From Clostridium fermenticellae (GTDB lineage: Bacteria > Bacillota > Clostridia > Clostridiales > Clostridiaceae): a DNA stretch of 64,000 nt. The notes beneath the pieces are model-generated. The model did no database searches. It was not told the DNA's origin and saw only the letters and a program-made list of their open reading frames with translations. Location of the stretch: assembly GCF_003600355.1 (NCBI RefSeq), contig NZ_CP032416.1, positions 2,190,183 to 2,254,182 on the forward strand, read 5' to 3'. Made by a program: the position numbers and the translations under genes. Below are positions 18,222-27,621 of this stretch, one piece after another. The first letter of the stretch is position 1, and every line of letters begins with the position of its first letter.

Positions 18222-20165
18222 TTACTGTCTAAAATTTTCTGTCTGAAATCTACCCTGATATTGATTGTATATACCCTGATATTTTCCCCACTGTCCGTAC
18301 CTTTTTTGTTCCTGTATTGCTGATTCAAACGACTGCATCATAGGGCCGCCACCCCATTTTACCACATAAACATCATAAGGTGTTCTACCAATATCATGCG
18401 TAGTATTTATATCAAAATCAAAAAAAGGCCCGCCTGTATCACCAACTGTAAAAATACCGGTTGAATTTACATATTTTAATTGAGGAATATATATCTCAGT
18501 ACCAGCTCTCATATTATGCGCTGCAACTATTGAACCATTTCCGTCACAATAATATCCGCTGGCACTCGTTCCCTTTTCTCCATAAGAACTTACTATAGCA
18601 TTTGAAAACTTGTAAACATAATTTATCAAATCAACAGTACCAGACGACGCAGAACTGTCAGAACTTGAGCTTGTCCCGCTGGAGTGAATACCTTTAACTA
18701 AATCAGCATAAATATATCCTCTTTTTGTACTACCATCTGAGGTTTTATACTCAACTAAATAGTAATTATTCTCACCATTTAGGATAGTCACCGTCTGTGC
18801 TTTTGCAGTTTCATCTGAAGCATACTCTTTTGAAGGTCCAAAACTTATAGCTGTATCATCCTGAATTGTCCCCTGTTTTTTGTCATTATAATTTGCATTA
18901 GGAACATCCTTTATATCAACATAGTTTGCATCTATATAAACTCTTTTCTTACCATCATAAGTATTATATTCAACTAAGCACCTATTTTCCTCTTTGTTTA
19001 TAACTGTAATCAACTCGTTATCTATATAACCTATAATCTCAGAGCTGTCCGATGGTCCTGCATATGTTGATATCCTCTTATTTATAAGCTCATCCATTTT
19101 TGTAGGAGCTGGATAAGACGGATAACCATACCCATCTATTATAATATCCGAAGGTTTATAATCTACTCTTGCAACTTCGTAACAATTATCTTTAAAATAA
19201 TCTCCTTGTATAATTGTCAAAGTTCCATCATTTCCTACTGCTTCAACTATTCCAGCAAAGTGTAAACCATTGTTTTCAAAATATACAATTGATCCTATCT
19301 TAGGAATACTTCCAAATAAACCTTTTTCATTAAACCAATTCATCGAATCAGAATAAGACGAAGTTTTTGGGAATTCACTCCCAAGTCCTGAATTATAAGA
19401 AACCCAACTAATAAAAGTTGAAGACCATGGAATATTATTTGTTCCATACCATTCTCCATATTTAACTGTATTTCCATCATTCCCGCTTGCTAATGCTCCT
19501 ATTTCCGAACGTGCTGTATCAAGAAATCTTTTTATATTTACATTTAAATCTGATGTATCATCTGGAGCTTTAACATTGGTTTGTGAATTTTTAGACGATG
19601 AACCAAGTGTAATATCTTCTAATTTAACATATCCTCTCCTCAGTCCACCAGAATTATATGTATATTCGATAAAATACCAATCACCCTGTTTAGATAAAAC
19701 CTTTACTGTCTTATTATTTATTTTATCGTTATTTTCATAATCATCTCCAGGCCCAGAATATACTTTAGTCCCACTAGAGGAACATCCTACCTGTAAACTT
19801 TGACTATAATCAACTGTTGTTACTGCATCACTAGAATTTAAAGATACATAGTTTTGATCTATATATCCCCTGATTTTTCCCTTATTACTATTATACTCAA
19901 TATAATAACAATTTCCTTCTTTATTTAATAATGTTACTAAACTATCCTTTACCCACTTTACAGTTTTACTTGACCCCGAAGGTGTATATAGTATATCAGC
20001 AGATCCATTAACCTTTGTCTCAATTGATTGAGCAGCTTTATTTTCGGCGTAAACTTTATTTTCTGGAATATATTTATTAAAAGGAATACTTCCGGCAGAA
20101 TAAATACCTAAAATAAATACTGCTATAGATAATGTTTTTATGGTTTGTTTAATATCTTTCTTCAA
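18222..20165 (-). CDS. Secreted SH3b / CHAP-like / 3D-domain protein with missing CHAP cysteine
   Basis: A 647-residue exported protein: signal peptide (about 1-40, ending near VYAENK), two SH3b repeats (about 50-190), a CHAP-like domain (about 210-345), two more SH3b-like repeats (355-495), a Ser-rich linker, and a C-terminal 3D domain with Asp residues in GIFTVGDTGGPFFDFDI. In CHAP amidases the nucleophile sits in a W-C-A-x-F pattern; here it reads WSSTFISWVS, Cys replaced by Ser. The later His (LHFAGIVEA) is kept. So CHAP activity is probably lost, leaving the 3D domain and wall-binding SH3 modules. Role: cell-wall binding or remodelling, inferred. Confidence 0.85.
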   Translation of the reverse strand: MKKDIKQTIKTLSIAVFILGIYSAGSIPFNKYIPENKVYAENKAAQSIETKVNGSADILYTPSGSSKTVKWVKDSLVTLLNKEGNCYYIEYNSNKGKIRGYIDQNYVSLNSSDAVTTVDYSQSLQVGCSSSGTKVYSGPGDDYENNDKINNKTVKVLSKQGDWYFIEYTYNSGGLRRGYVKLEDITLGSSSKNSQTNVKAPDDTSDLNVNIKRFLDTARSEIGALASGNDGNTVKYGEWYGTNNIPWSSTFISWVSYNSGLGSEFPKTSSYSDSMNWFNEKGLFGSIPKIGSIVYFENNGLHFAGIVEAVGNDGTLTIIQGDYFKDNCYEVARVDYKPSDIIIDGYGYPSYPAPTKMDELINKRISTYAGPSDSSEIIGYIDNELITVINKEENRCLVEYNTYDGKKRVYIDANYVDIKDVPNANYNDKKQGTIQDDTAISFGPSKEYASDETAKAQTVTILNGENNYYLVEYKTSDGSTKRGYIYADLVKGIHSSGTSSSSDSSASSGTVDLINYVYKFSNAIVSSYGEKGTSASGYYCDGNGSIVAAHNMRAGTEIYIPQLKYVNSTGIFTVGDTGGPFFDFDINTTHDIGRTPYDVYVVKWGGGPMMQSFESAIQEQKRYGQWGKYQGIYNQYQGRFQTENFRQ

Positions 20166-20284
20166 TACCTATCCTCCTTACTTTTAACATATTACTTAAC
20201 ATTTTATCATATAAGTTGTCACTCTATAAAGCCTAAAATCATAAAAGTTATAATTATGCAGTTTATGAAAGTTATACAAAGTTC

Positions 20285-20731
20285 TTACCAATTATTTTTA
20301 CCTTTGCACCGTTTACTGCAAAATTCAGCCTTTTTACCACACATAACATTTTTAGAACCACATTTAGGACAGCTAGCTTTATCATGTTCACAATTTATTT
20401 CATAAACCTTGCCGCAGTTCACACACTTAAACTTACAGAAATTAGTTGTATAGTTTCCCCCTGCAATCTTAATAGCCTTACCTTGAGTTAATGCTATTGC
20501 AACCTTTTTTCTTGCATCATCTATAATATTTTGAAATGTTTGCCTTGATACATGCATCTTTTCTGCACACTCTTCCTGTTTTAATTCCTCTATATCTTTA
20601 AGTCTGATAGCCTCAAGCTCTTCTATCTTTAAGACAACTTCCTCAAGCTCACACTTTTTCTTTCCTAAAGGAATAAAATAATTATACTTTGGTAAAAATT
20701 CAACTCTTCTAAACTTAGTTGGTCTGGGCAT
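20285..20731 (-). CDS. DUF134 family protein
   Basis: A 148-residue protein opening with MPRPTKFRRVEFLP and continuing with EELEAIRLKDIEELKQEECAEKMHVSRQTFQNII, the helix-turn-helix typical of DUF134 (sigma-70 region-4-like). A C-terminal Cys-rich part with three CX2C-like pairs (CVNC, CPKC, CSKRC) suggests metal binding, which many DUF134 proteins lack. DNA-binding regulator is likely; target unknown. RBS AAGGAGG precedes the start. Confidence 0.85.
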   Translation of the reverse strand: MPRPTKFRRVEFLPKYNYFIPLGKKKCELEEVVLKIEELEAIRLKDIEELKQEECAEKMHVSRQTFQNIIDDARKKVAIALTQGKAIKIAGGNYTTNFCKFKCVNCGKVYEINCEHDKASCPKCGSKNVMCGKKAEFCSKRCKGKNNW

Positions 20732-20881
20732 TCTTACTCCTCCTTAAATATCCATTTAAATAATTTTACCACACATAAAAATAGAATGACCTAACAAAAA
20801 TAAATATAAACTAAAATTCATATAAAATAAACCTATCTACATAATACAAATGAATATATAATTTCTGTAAACCGGAAATCA

Positions 20882-20889
20882 CAAAATCA
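20882..20889. repeat. Left target-site duplication of the insertion sequence
   Basis: CAAAATCA, directly adjoining the left inverted repeat and identical to 22502-22509. Confidence 0.85.
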
Positions 20890-21020
20890 CAGAAGTTTAG
20901 CACTTAAAAAATTTTTAGGACAATAGTCCTTTGAATTATAAAGCCTTATGAATATTTACAGTAGAATTAATAGATTCCGATTTTTACTGGAAATTATACG
21001 GAAAAAATTTGCATAATAAA

Positions 21021-21070
21021 AGCATCCTTTTTATAATGGTTTTGCTAAAAACTAAAAATAAAAGGATGCT
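21021..21070 (+). promoter_or_regulatory. Hairpin sequestering the transposase RBS
   Basis: AGCATCCTTTT (21021-21031) pairs with AAAAGGATGCT (21060-21070). The right arm contains the AAAGGA ribosome site seven to ten bases before the ATG at 21077. A transcript entering from outside would fold the RBS away, as known for IS10 and IS50. Confidence 0.6.
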
Positions 21071-21076
21071 GATAAA

Positions 21077-22330
21077 ATGAGTAAAAGTTATTTGAAACAG
21101 CTACTCACTTATATTAACAGGGTATATGATATAGGTGAAAAAATCAATAGTTTAAAAAATAAAATAATAAAATCTCCAGCAAAAGTTTCAACAATAGCTT
21201 TCGTAGTATTATTTGGATTCATGCTTCAAATAAGAAGTTTCAATAGATTAGAACATTGGATTGAAAAGAATAAATTTAAAAAGGTATTACCTAAAAATAC
21301 TAAAATGCTACGCATTGACGCCGTTAGGCGTTTCTTGAATGATTTTGATCTTGATGGCTTAAAAAATATCAACAAGCACATAATAAAAACTACTGCGAAG
21401 AATAAAGTATTTAGAAATGGTACTATAGATGGTTTAAAGGTAGCTGCCATAGATGGTGTAGAACTATTTGACAGTATTAAAAAATCTTGTAACAACTGCC
21501 TTACAAGGGTTGATAAAAATGGTATAACGCATCATTTTCACAGATCAGTAGTTTGTGCAATGGTTGGTTGTGATCCACATATTGTTTTAGATCAGGAAAT
21601 GCTTGAACCCCAAAAAGATAGTTCAGGTAAAGATGAAGGAGAAATTACTGCCGGCAAACGTTTAATTAAAAAGCTGTATAAAAAATATCATCACTTTGCG
21701 GATATCATTGTAGCTGATGCTTTGTATTGTAATGCTACATGGATAAAAGAAGTACTCTCTATAGGAATGAATGCTGTAGTTAGAGTAAAAGATGAACGTC
21801 TTCACATTGTAAAAGACGCATTAGCTTTATTTAAATGCCGTGAGGCAGATAAGAACTGGATTGTAAGAAAAAATACAAATATCTACACAAAGATTAAGGC
21901 ATGGGAAGATGATAATTTTGAAATGTCTGATAAGGATATAAAAGTAAGGTTCTTGAGGTTTGTGGAAGAAATTCATACTGGAGACAGAATAGAGATTAAA
22001 GAAGGATGGATCATAACAACAGATAAATTTACATCAGTAGAAAGCCTGTGGAAGATAATGCATAAAAGATGGGACATTGAAAATAATATATTTCATCAAC
22101 TGAAGACGGAATGGCATTTAGATCACTGTTTTCTTCATAGCCCTACGGGCGTAGAAACAGTTTTAATGTTTATAATAATAGCATTTAATTTAATGCAGTT
22201 ATACTTTTTTAGGTGTATAAGGGGTTTTAGAGAAAAGAATATGCTTCAAATGGATATTATTGAAGATATAAAAGATGAAAGATTTACTATAGAAAATAAT
22301 TGGAATAACCCTATATTTGGAAAGACATAA
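21077..22330 (+). CDS. IS4-group transposase
   Basis: A 417-residue DDE transposase. Probable catalytic residues are Asp in AAIDGVELF, Asp in IIVADALYCN and Glu in KRWDIENNIFHQLKTEW, the last giving the E-x6-K spacing of the IS4 signature. The reading frame is uninterrupted from the ATG behind AAAGGATG. It catalyses movement of the surrounding element. Confidence 0.92.
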   Translation: MSKSYLKQLLTYINRVYDIGEKINSLKNKIIKSPAKVSTIAFVVLFGFMLQIRSFNRLEHWIEKNKFKKVLPKNTKMLRIDAVRRFLNDFDLDGLKNINKHIIKTTAKNKVFRNGTIDGLKVAAIDGVELFDSIKKSCNNCLTRVDKNGITHHFHRSVVCAMVGCDPHIVLDQEMLEPQKDSSGKDEGEITAGKRLIKKLYKKYHHFADIIVADALYCNATWIKEVLSIGMNAVVRVKDERLHIVKDALALFKCREADKNWIVRKNTNIYTKIKAWEDDNFEMSDKDIKVRFLRFVEEIHTGDRIEIKEGWIITTDKFTSVESLWKIMHKRWDIENNIFHQLKTEWHLDHCFLHSPTGVETVLMFIIIAFNLMQLYFFRCIRGFREKNMLQMDIIEDIKDERFTIENNWNNPIFGKT

Positions 22331-22452
22331 TTCAAAATTAAAACTGGAAATTGATTATATAAATTTATCGGGGTAAAGAGGTATTATAATTATTTTTTCG
22401 ACCTAACGGTCTCCGGGCTTACCAGCCCTTTAAATAAATGTAATTGGATACA

Positions 22453-22483
22453 ATTCCAGTAAAAACAAAATTTTTACTGGAAT
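22453..22483. terminator. Hairpin near the right end of the IS
   Basis: Perfect arms ATTCCAGTAAAAA and TTTTTACTGGAAT with a 5-base loop. It can insulate the transposase gene from neighbours in either direction. Confidence 0.55.
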
Positions 22484-22501
22484 TTAGGTGCTAAATCTCT
22501 G

Positions 22502-22509
22502 CAAAATCA
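22502..22509. repeat. Right target-site duplication of the insertion sequence
   Basis: CAAAATCA, directly following the right inverted repeat. Confidence 0.85.
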
Positions 22510-22693
22510 TATGATATATTTGAATGTAAAAACTCATATGATATAATAAAGATAGTATACTATTTAATCTTATCAAATTTTTCTTATTCTATTATGGAGT
22601 TTAGGGCTCTACATTCTATAATCTAAAATATTCTAAAAAATTATAATTCTGTATACAATTTATAAATATTTATTTGAAAGGAAGGACTTGATT

Positions 22694-23926
22694 ATGAAAA
22701 TTAATTTAGGCATTGGATTTGTTACCGGGCGTAAAAGCTTTAAAAGTCTGGTAAAAACGTATATCGAAAGTTTAAATGAGTCTCAAATTAGTTGTGAAAA
22801 GGTTAATGTAAATTTATTTGTCAATTTTGATCTTGGGTATACAAAGACAAACATAAATGACTATATTATAACTGACAAAAATGTCCTTGATATAGTCAAC
22901 TCAATATGTTATATAGACAAGTACAAAATATCAGAAGAAATTAATTACCTGACCGAACATAATATAGTAACATTAGATGAGGCTAATCTTATATTTGGCG
23001 AAGGATATGCAATGAAAAGAAATACAATTTTATACTTTGCTATAAAGTATAAGATGGACTGTTTAATTTTTATTGACGATGACGAATATCCTGTAGCTCC
23101 TATAGAAATAAATAATGAGTTAGTTTGGAAAGGACAAGATATATTATCAGCACATATAAATAGTATAAAAAACTCAAATATAACCTATGGTTATCAGTGT
23201 GGATATATTTCTCCGATCCCAGTTATAAAATTCACCAGCAGCTTTACAGAAAATGATTTTAAAATATTTATAAAATCAATTAGCAATGATATAATAAATT
23301 GGAATTCTATTAAAGAAAAGATGATCAATGGAGGAATTACATATGCTGATCCTAAAGTTATAAATAAAAATTCAACAGAAAACGTTAAAGCAATAAATGG
23401 AATGAAATTTATTTCCGGTTCAAATTTATGTTTCAATCTAAAAGAATTAGATAAGCTATATCCTTTTTATAATCCACCAGGCGCTAGAGGTGAAGATACA
23501 TTTATGAGTACTTGCCTAAGTAAATGCACTGTAAAGAAAGTACCCTATTATACTTTTCATGATGGTTTTTCTAAATACCAGCATATACTAAAAGGTATAC
23601 TGCCAAATAAATTGCACGCTGTCATCCCAAATACAGATAGTATTGCAACAAGATTTTTACTTGCTTCCATTGGCTGGATAAGATACAAGCCTCTTTTACT
23701 TTATATTACAAATAGGGAAAACTATCAAATTACTATAGACATAATACGAAAAAATCTTTATGAAGTTGTTCCTAAAATTTGCCATTACTTTAAGGACAAA
23801 CGATTTTTAAACATACTTTCTGAACTTAATTTATATGCATCTAATGTAAAAAAGCATTATGAAGATTTTCAAAAAACAAAATCAGCATGGATAAAAGTGA
23901 AAAATTTTGCATCCAAATTTCAGTAA
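22694..23926 (+). CDS. Putative glycosyltransferase
   Basis: A 410-residue protein with a GT-A-like layout: GIGFVTGRKSF at the N-terminus, an aspartate cluster FIDDDEYPV (about 120-130) in the place of the metal-binding DXD, and a downstream GARGEDTFMS segment resembling the acceptor-side ED motif. No signal peptide or membrane helix. The donor and acceptor are unknown. The start is the ATG at 22694, eight bases from GGAAGGA; an in-frame TTG six bases earlier is less likely. It is a single gene downstream of the IS. Confidence 0.65.
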   Translation: MKINLGIGFVTGRKSFKSLVKTYIESLNESQISCEKVNVNLFVNFDLGYTKTNINDYIITDKNVLDIVNSICYIDKYKISEEINYLTEHNIVTLDEANLIFGEGYAMKRNTILYFAIKYKMDCLIFIDDDEYPVAPIEINNELVWKGQDILSAHINSIKNSNITYGYQCGYISPIPVIKFTSSFTENDFKIFIKSISNDIINWNSIKEKMINGGITYADPKVINKNSTENVKAINGMKFISGSNLCFNLKELDKLYPFYNPPGARGEDTFMSTCLSKCTVKKVPYYTFHDGFSKYQHILKGILPNKLHAVIPNTDSIATRFLLASIGWIRYKPLLLYITNRENYQITIDIIRKNLYEVVPKICHYFKDKRFLNILSELNLYASNVKKHYEDFQKTKSAWIKVKNFASKFQ

Positions 23927-23983
23927 GATAATTTTTTTAATAAAATTGAAATATAAAAATCTTTATATAAAATAATTTATAAG

Positions 23984-24079
23984 TTATCTGTTATACTGAA
24001 GTGCCTCCTTGCCTTCAGTAACAGTACCTATACATATCATATTTTGTACATCATCAATAAGTATCCTGTTATTACTCAT
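23984..24079 (-). CDS. Possible 31-codon ORF
   Basis: ATG 24079 opens a short frame (NRILIDDVQNMICIGTVTEG) without a recognisable RBS. The sequence has a coding look and may be a remnant of a signalling gene, but no family can be named. The rest of 23927-24310 shows no gene. Confidence 0.15.
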   Translation of the reverse strand: MSNNRILIDDVQNMICIGTVTEGKEALQYNR

Positions 24080-24319
24080 TTTTTTGTGATATCTTAAAAA
24101 AGTATAGAGGTTTAAAATTTATAGAAATTGAGTCAAGATATGGAAATCATATCACAATAATTTTATAAATAAAATCTTGAATATTTCAAATATTAATTTA
24201 CATTGTCTCTACATTTACTCAAAAACCTATTTTATTCTAGATTTTTATTCAATTTTAACATATCATGATCTATCTCTGCTCCAGTTGAAAAGTAAAAATT
24301 ATTATACATTTTTTCATTA

Positions 24320-24370
24320 TATCATAATTTAAAACTATGTATTGACATTGGTTTTAAATTATGATATTTT
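24320..24370 (+). promoter_or_regulatory. pfl promoter embedded in a large palindrome
   Basis: TTGACA (24342-24347), a 17-base spacer and TATTTT (24365-24370) form a good sigma-A promoter about 30 bases ahead of the riboswitch. It is framed by a perfect 16-bp inverted repeat, TATCATAATTTAAAAC (24320-24335) and GTTTTAAATTATGATA (24351-24366), so a dimeric repressor bound there would cover the promoter. Confidence 0.6.
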
Positions 24371-24398
24371 TAGCTTGTACTTAAAATTGAATTTTAAA

Positions 24399-24475
24399 AA
24401 GTCGTATAACCGGCGGAAGTGGAATAACCACAGGGAGTACGATTTTTAGCAGCCGACCGCCTGGGCAATAGTAGC
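24399..24475 (+). ncRNA. ZTP (pfl) riboswitch aptamer
   Basis: Features of the pfl motif are in order: P1 AGTCGTA pairing with TACGAT, the internal CGGCGGAAGTGG...CCACAGGGAG segment, and the hallmark 3' CCGCCTGGGC that pairs with GGCGG as a pseudoknot. The motif senses ZTP/ZMP, a signal of low 10-formyl-tetrahydrofolate. It precedes pflB, whose product formate feeds 10-formyl-THF synthesis; the motif was first named for such pfl genes. Confidence 0.9.
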
Positions 24476-24490
24476 CCGGGCGGTCTTTTT
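24455..24490 (+). terminator. Riboswitch expression-platform terminator
   Basis: GACCGCCTGGGC (24455-24466) pairs with GCCCGGGCGGTC (24474-24485), followed by TTTTTG. The left arm contains the conserved CCGCCTGGGC of the aptamer, so ligand binding and termination are mutually exclusive: ZTP should switch pfl expression on. Confidence 0.9.
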
Positions 24491-24586
24491 GTTTAATATA
24501 TTAAACAACATTTTGAAATATGCATATTCAAATTTTATAAATCATGTTAGTAAAAAATATCTATAGTTTTAAGGGAGGATGCTTTT

Positions 24587-26818
24587 ATGAAAAAAGAATG
24601 GAATGATTTTAATCAAGGAATTTGGTCAGAATCTGTCAATGTCCAAAATTTTATACAGAAGAATTATACACCATATACTGGAGATGAAAATTTCCTGGTA
24701 CCTGCTTCATCCAAAACTAAAGGTCTATGGCAAAAGTGTGAAAACCTAATACTAGAGGAAATAAAAAAAGGTGGAGTATTCGATGTAGATACAAAAACAG
24801 TATCAGGTATAGACAACTTTGCCCCTGGATATATAGATAAAAAAAATGAAACTATATTGGGTCTTCAAACAGATGCACCTTTAAAAAGAATGGTAAATCC
24901 ATTTGGAGGCATAAGAATGGCAAAACAAGCTCTTGATGCTTATGGATACAAAATCGACAAAGAAATGGAAGAAATATTCTCAAACTATAGAAAAACTCAC
25001 AATGAAGGTGTATTTGATGCTTACACAGAAGAAATGAGAATAGCAAGACATGTGGGACTATTAACAGGCCTTCCCGATGCATATGGAAGGGGCAGAATCA
25101 TAGGTGACTTTAGAAGAATAGCACTATATGGAATAGACTTCTTAATTGAGGAAAAGCAAAGAGATTTAAAAACATTAAAGGGAGAAATGCTCGAAGATTT
25201 AATAAGACAAAGAGAAGAAGTTTCTGAACAAATTAAAGCTTTAAAGAAAATCAAAAGCATGGCACAAAAATATGGCATTGATATCTCAGACCCAGCATCT
25301 AATGCAAGAGAAGCTGTCCAATTTACTTATCTAGGATACCTCGCAGGCATAAAAGAAAATAATGGAGCAGCCATGTCCCTTGGAAGAGTTTCAACATTTC
25401 TAGATGTCTACATTGAGAAAGATCTAAAGCTTGGAATAATAACTGAAAGTGAGGCACAGGAGTTAATTGACCAATTCGTAATAAAATTAAGGCTTGAAAG
25501 ACACCTTAGAACTCCTGAATACAATGAACTATTTGCCGGAGATCCAAACTGGGTTACTGAAGCAATAGGTGGTATGGGGATAGATGGCAGAACTTTAGTT
25601 ACAAAAACCTCTTTTAGATTTCTTCACACCCTTACAAATTTAGGACCGGCTCCAGAACCAAATATGACAGTGCTTTGGGCACAAAATCTGCCTAAAACCT
25701 TTAAAAGTTATTGTTCAAAAATGTCAATAAAAACTGATGCAATTCAGTATGAAAACGACGATATAATGAGACCAATTTACGGTGACGATTATGGAATAGC
25801 CTGTTGTGTATCTGCAATGCAGATAGGCAAACAAATGCAGTTTTTCGGTGCAAGATCTAATCTCGCCAAGTCATTACTATACGCAATAAATGCCGGAATT
25901 GATGAGAAAAAATTTGAAAAAGTAGTTCCTCACATAAAGAAATTAGATGGAGAATTTTTAAACTACAGAGAAGTTAAAGATAACTACTTCAAAGTGCTGA
26001 AATATGTTGCAAATCTCTATGTAAATACTCTTAACGTAATCCATTATATGCATGACAAATATGCATATGAAGCAGGACTCATGGCTCTGCATGATACAGA
26101 CGTACACAGATTTCTTGCATGCGGCGTAGCAGGGCTTTCAGTTGCAGCAGATTCACTAAGTGCAATAAAATATGCAAAAGTAAAACCTATAAGAAATGAA
26201 GATGGAATTGCAATTGACTTTGAAGTTCAGGGAGACTTTCCTAAGTATGGAAATGATGATGACAGAGTAGACGATATAGCTGTTGAAATAGTAAGCAAAT
26301 TTATAGATGAACTTAGAAAGAATAAAACATACAGAAATGCAGAGCATACTCTTTCTGCCCTTACAATTACATCAAATGTAATGTATGGTAAAAAGACAGG
26401 AACAACACCTGATGGCAGAAAAGATGGAGAACCTTTTGCTCCAGGTGCTAATCCAATGCATGGAAGAGATAAAAATGGAGCCCTTGCATCATTAAATTCC
26501 GTGGCAAAAATACCATATCGATCAATATGTCAGGATGGTGTATCCAATACTTTTTCCATAGTACCAGCTGCACTTGGAAAAGATAAAGAAAACAGAATAA
26601 ATAATCTTTCAGCTATCTTAGATGGATATTTTTATAAGGGTGCCCATCACCTAAATGTCAATGTAATGAATAAGGAAACATTATTAGATGCAGTAGAAAA
26701 TCCAGAAAAGTATCCAACGCTTACAATAAGAGTTTCAGGTTATGCTGTTCACTTTATAAAATTAACAAAAGAGCAGCAGCTTGAAGTAATACACAGAACC
26801 TTCCACGAGAGAATTTAA
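24587..26818 (+). CDS. pflB: Pyruvate formate-lyase (formate C-acetyltransferase)
   Basis: A 743-residue glycyl-radical enzyme that converts pyruvate and CoA to acetyl-CoA and formate. The catalytic pair is Cys406-Cys407 (GIACCVSAM) and the radical Gly718 lies in RVSGYAVHF; the FGARSNLAK and [18 protein letters not shown] blocks are typical PFL rather than glycerol dehydratase. It is active only anaerobically after activation by PflA, encoded 26 bases downstream. Expression is governed by the ZTP riboswitch and by the palindrome over the promoter. GGGAGG precedes the start. Confidence 0.97.
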   Translation: MKKEWNDFNQGIWSESVNVQNFIQKNYTPYTGDENFLVPASSKTKGLWQKCENLILEEIKKGGVFDVDTKTVSGIDNFAPGYIDKKNETILGLQTDAPLKRMVNPFGGIRMAKQALDAYGYKIDKEMEEIFSNYRKTHNEGVFDAYTEEMRIARHVGLLTGLPDAYGRGRIIGDFRRIALYGIDFLIEEKQRDLKTLKGEMLEDLIRQREEVSEQIKALKKIKSMAQKYGIDISDPASNAREAVQFTYLGYLAGIKENNGAAMSLGRVSTFLDVYIEKDLKLGIITESEAQELIDQFVIKLRLERHLRTPEYNELFAGDPNWVTEAIGGMGIDGRTLVTKTSFRFLHTLTNLGPAPEPNMTVLWAQNLPKTFKSYCSKMSIKTDAIQYENDDIMRPIYGDDYGIACCVSAMQIGKQMQFFGARSNLAKSLLYAINAGIDEKKFEKVVPHIKKLDGEFLNYREVKDNYFKVLKYVANLYVNTLNVIHYMHDKYAYEAGLMALHDTDVHRFLACGVAGLSVAADSLSAIKYAKVKPIRNEDGIAIDFEVQGDFPKYGNDDDRVDDIAVEIVSKFIDELRKNKTYRNAEHTLSALTITSNVMYGKKTGTTPDGRKDGEPFAPGANPMHGRDKNGALASLNSVAKIPYRSICQDGVSNTFSIVPAALGKDKENRINNLSAILDGYFYKGAHHLNVNVMNKETLLDAVENPEKYPTLTIRVSGYAVHFIKLTKEQQLEVIHRTFHERI

Positions 26819-26844
26819 TTTATAATTATTTGGGAGGATTTTAT

Positions 26845-27567
26845 ATGGGAAATATTCATTCTATAGAAACAATGGGATTAGTTGATGGACCTGGAATACG
26901 CGTGGTTGTATTTTTTCAGGGCTGCAGTATTAGGTGTGCTTTCTGCCATAACCCTGAAACCTGGCAACTAAATTCAGGAACTCAAATGACCGCACATAGT
27001 CTTTTAAAAAAGATTGAAAGATTTAAAGTTTATTTTGAAAAATCTGACGGTGGAGTAACCTGCTCTGGCGGTGAACCTCTCATGCAGCCTGAATTTTTAA
27101 TTGAATTTTTAAAATTGTGTAAAGCATCTAATATACACACAGCGATTGATACAGCTGGCTTTGGTATTGGAATGTATGACGAGATTTTAAAGTATACAGA
27201 TCTTGTTTTACTTGACATAAAAAGTACAGATGATGATGGCTACAGGACTTTAACCGGAAGAAATAGTAATGAATTCTTAAGCTTTGCAGACGCATTAAAC
27301 AACTCAAATTCCAAAATATGGTTAAGACATGTTATACTACCTGGCATAACAGACAGCTATGAATGTATGGATAAGCTATTATGCTTCATAAAAGAACACA
27401 TTGATTTGTCTAAAGTTCAAAAATTTGAAATTCTGCCCTATCATACACTTGGACTTAACAAATACAAAAATTTAAACATCAGTTATAAACTTGAGGGAGT
27501 AGAAAACATGGATAAAGAAGCCTCACTTGAATTTGAAAAGTATGTAATCTCAAAACTAAATATCTAA
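26845..27567 (+). CDS. pflA: Pyruvate formate-lyase activating enzyme
   Basis: A radical SAM enzyme of 240 residues that installs the glycyl radical on PflB. The CX3CX2C cluster motif is Cys27/31/34 (QGCSIRCAFCHNPETW), followed by TCSGGEPLMQPEF and the GITD segment. The ATG at 26845 after GGGAGG is the natural start; an in-frame TTG at 26830 overlaps the RBS and is unlikely. It forms an operon with pflB and ends in a terminator. Confidence 0.96.
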   Translation: MGNIHSIETMGLVDGPGIRVVVFFQGCSIRCAFCHNPETWQLNSGTQMTAHSLLKKIERFKVYFEKSDGGVTCSGGEPLMQPEFLIEFLKLCKASNIHTAIDTAGFGIGMYDEILKYTDLVLLDIKSTDDDGYRTLTGRNSNEFLSFADALNNSNSKIWLRHVILPGITDSYECMDKLLCFIKEHIDLSKVQKFEILPYHTLGLNKYKNLNISYKLEGVENMDKEASLEFEKYVISKLNI

Positions 27568-27574
27568 AAAATAT

Positions 27575-27607
27575 CATCCACCTTAAGAAACTTTAGGTGG
27601 ATGTTTT
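27575..27607. terminator. Terminator between pflA and the Rrf2 gene
   Basis: CATCCACCTTAAG pairs with CTTTAGGTGGATG, followed by TTTT on the plus strand and by ATATTTTTTAG on the minus strand, so it can serve both convergent genes. Confidence 0.8.
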
Positions 27608-27621
27608 ACGGATTTTTGCAT

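Larger units (their letters stand above)
20890..22501 (+). mobile_element. Complete insertion sequence with DDE transposase
   Basis: 1612 bp bounded by 19-bp imperfect inverted repeats, CAGAAGTTTAGCACTTAAA on the left and CAGAGATTTAGCACCTAAA read inward from the right (16/19 identical), and flanked by a perfect 8-bp direct repeat CAAAATCA. It carries one transposase gene, a hairpin over its RBS and an internal hairpin near the right end. The intact gene and perfect target duplication indicate recent insertion. An IS4-group element by transposase motifs; the exact subgroup would need a database match. Confidence 0.88.
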
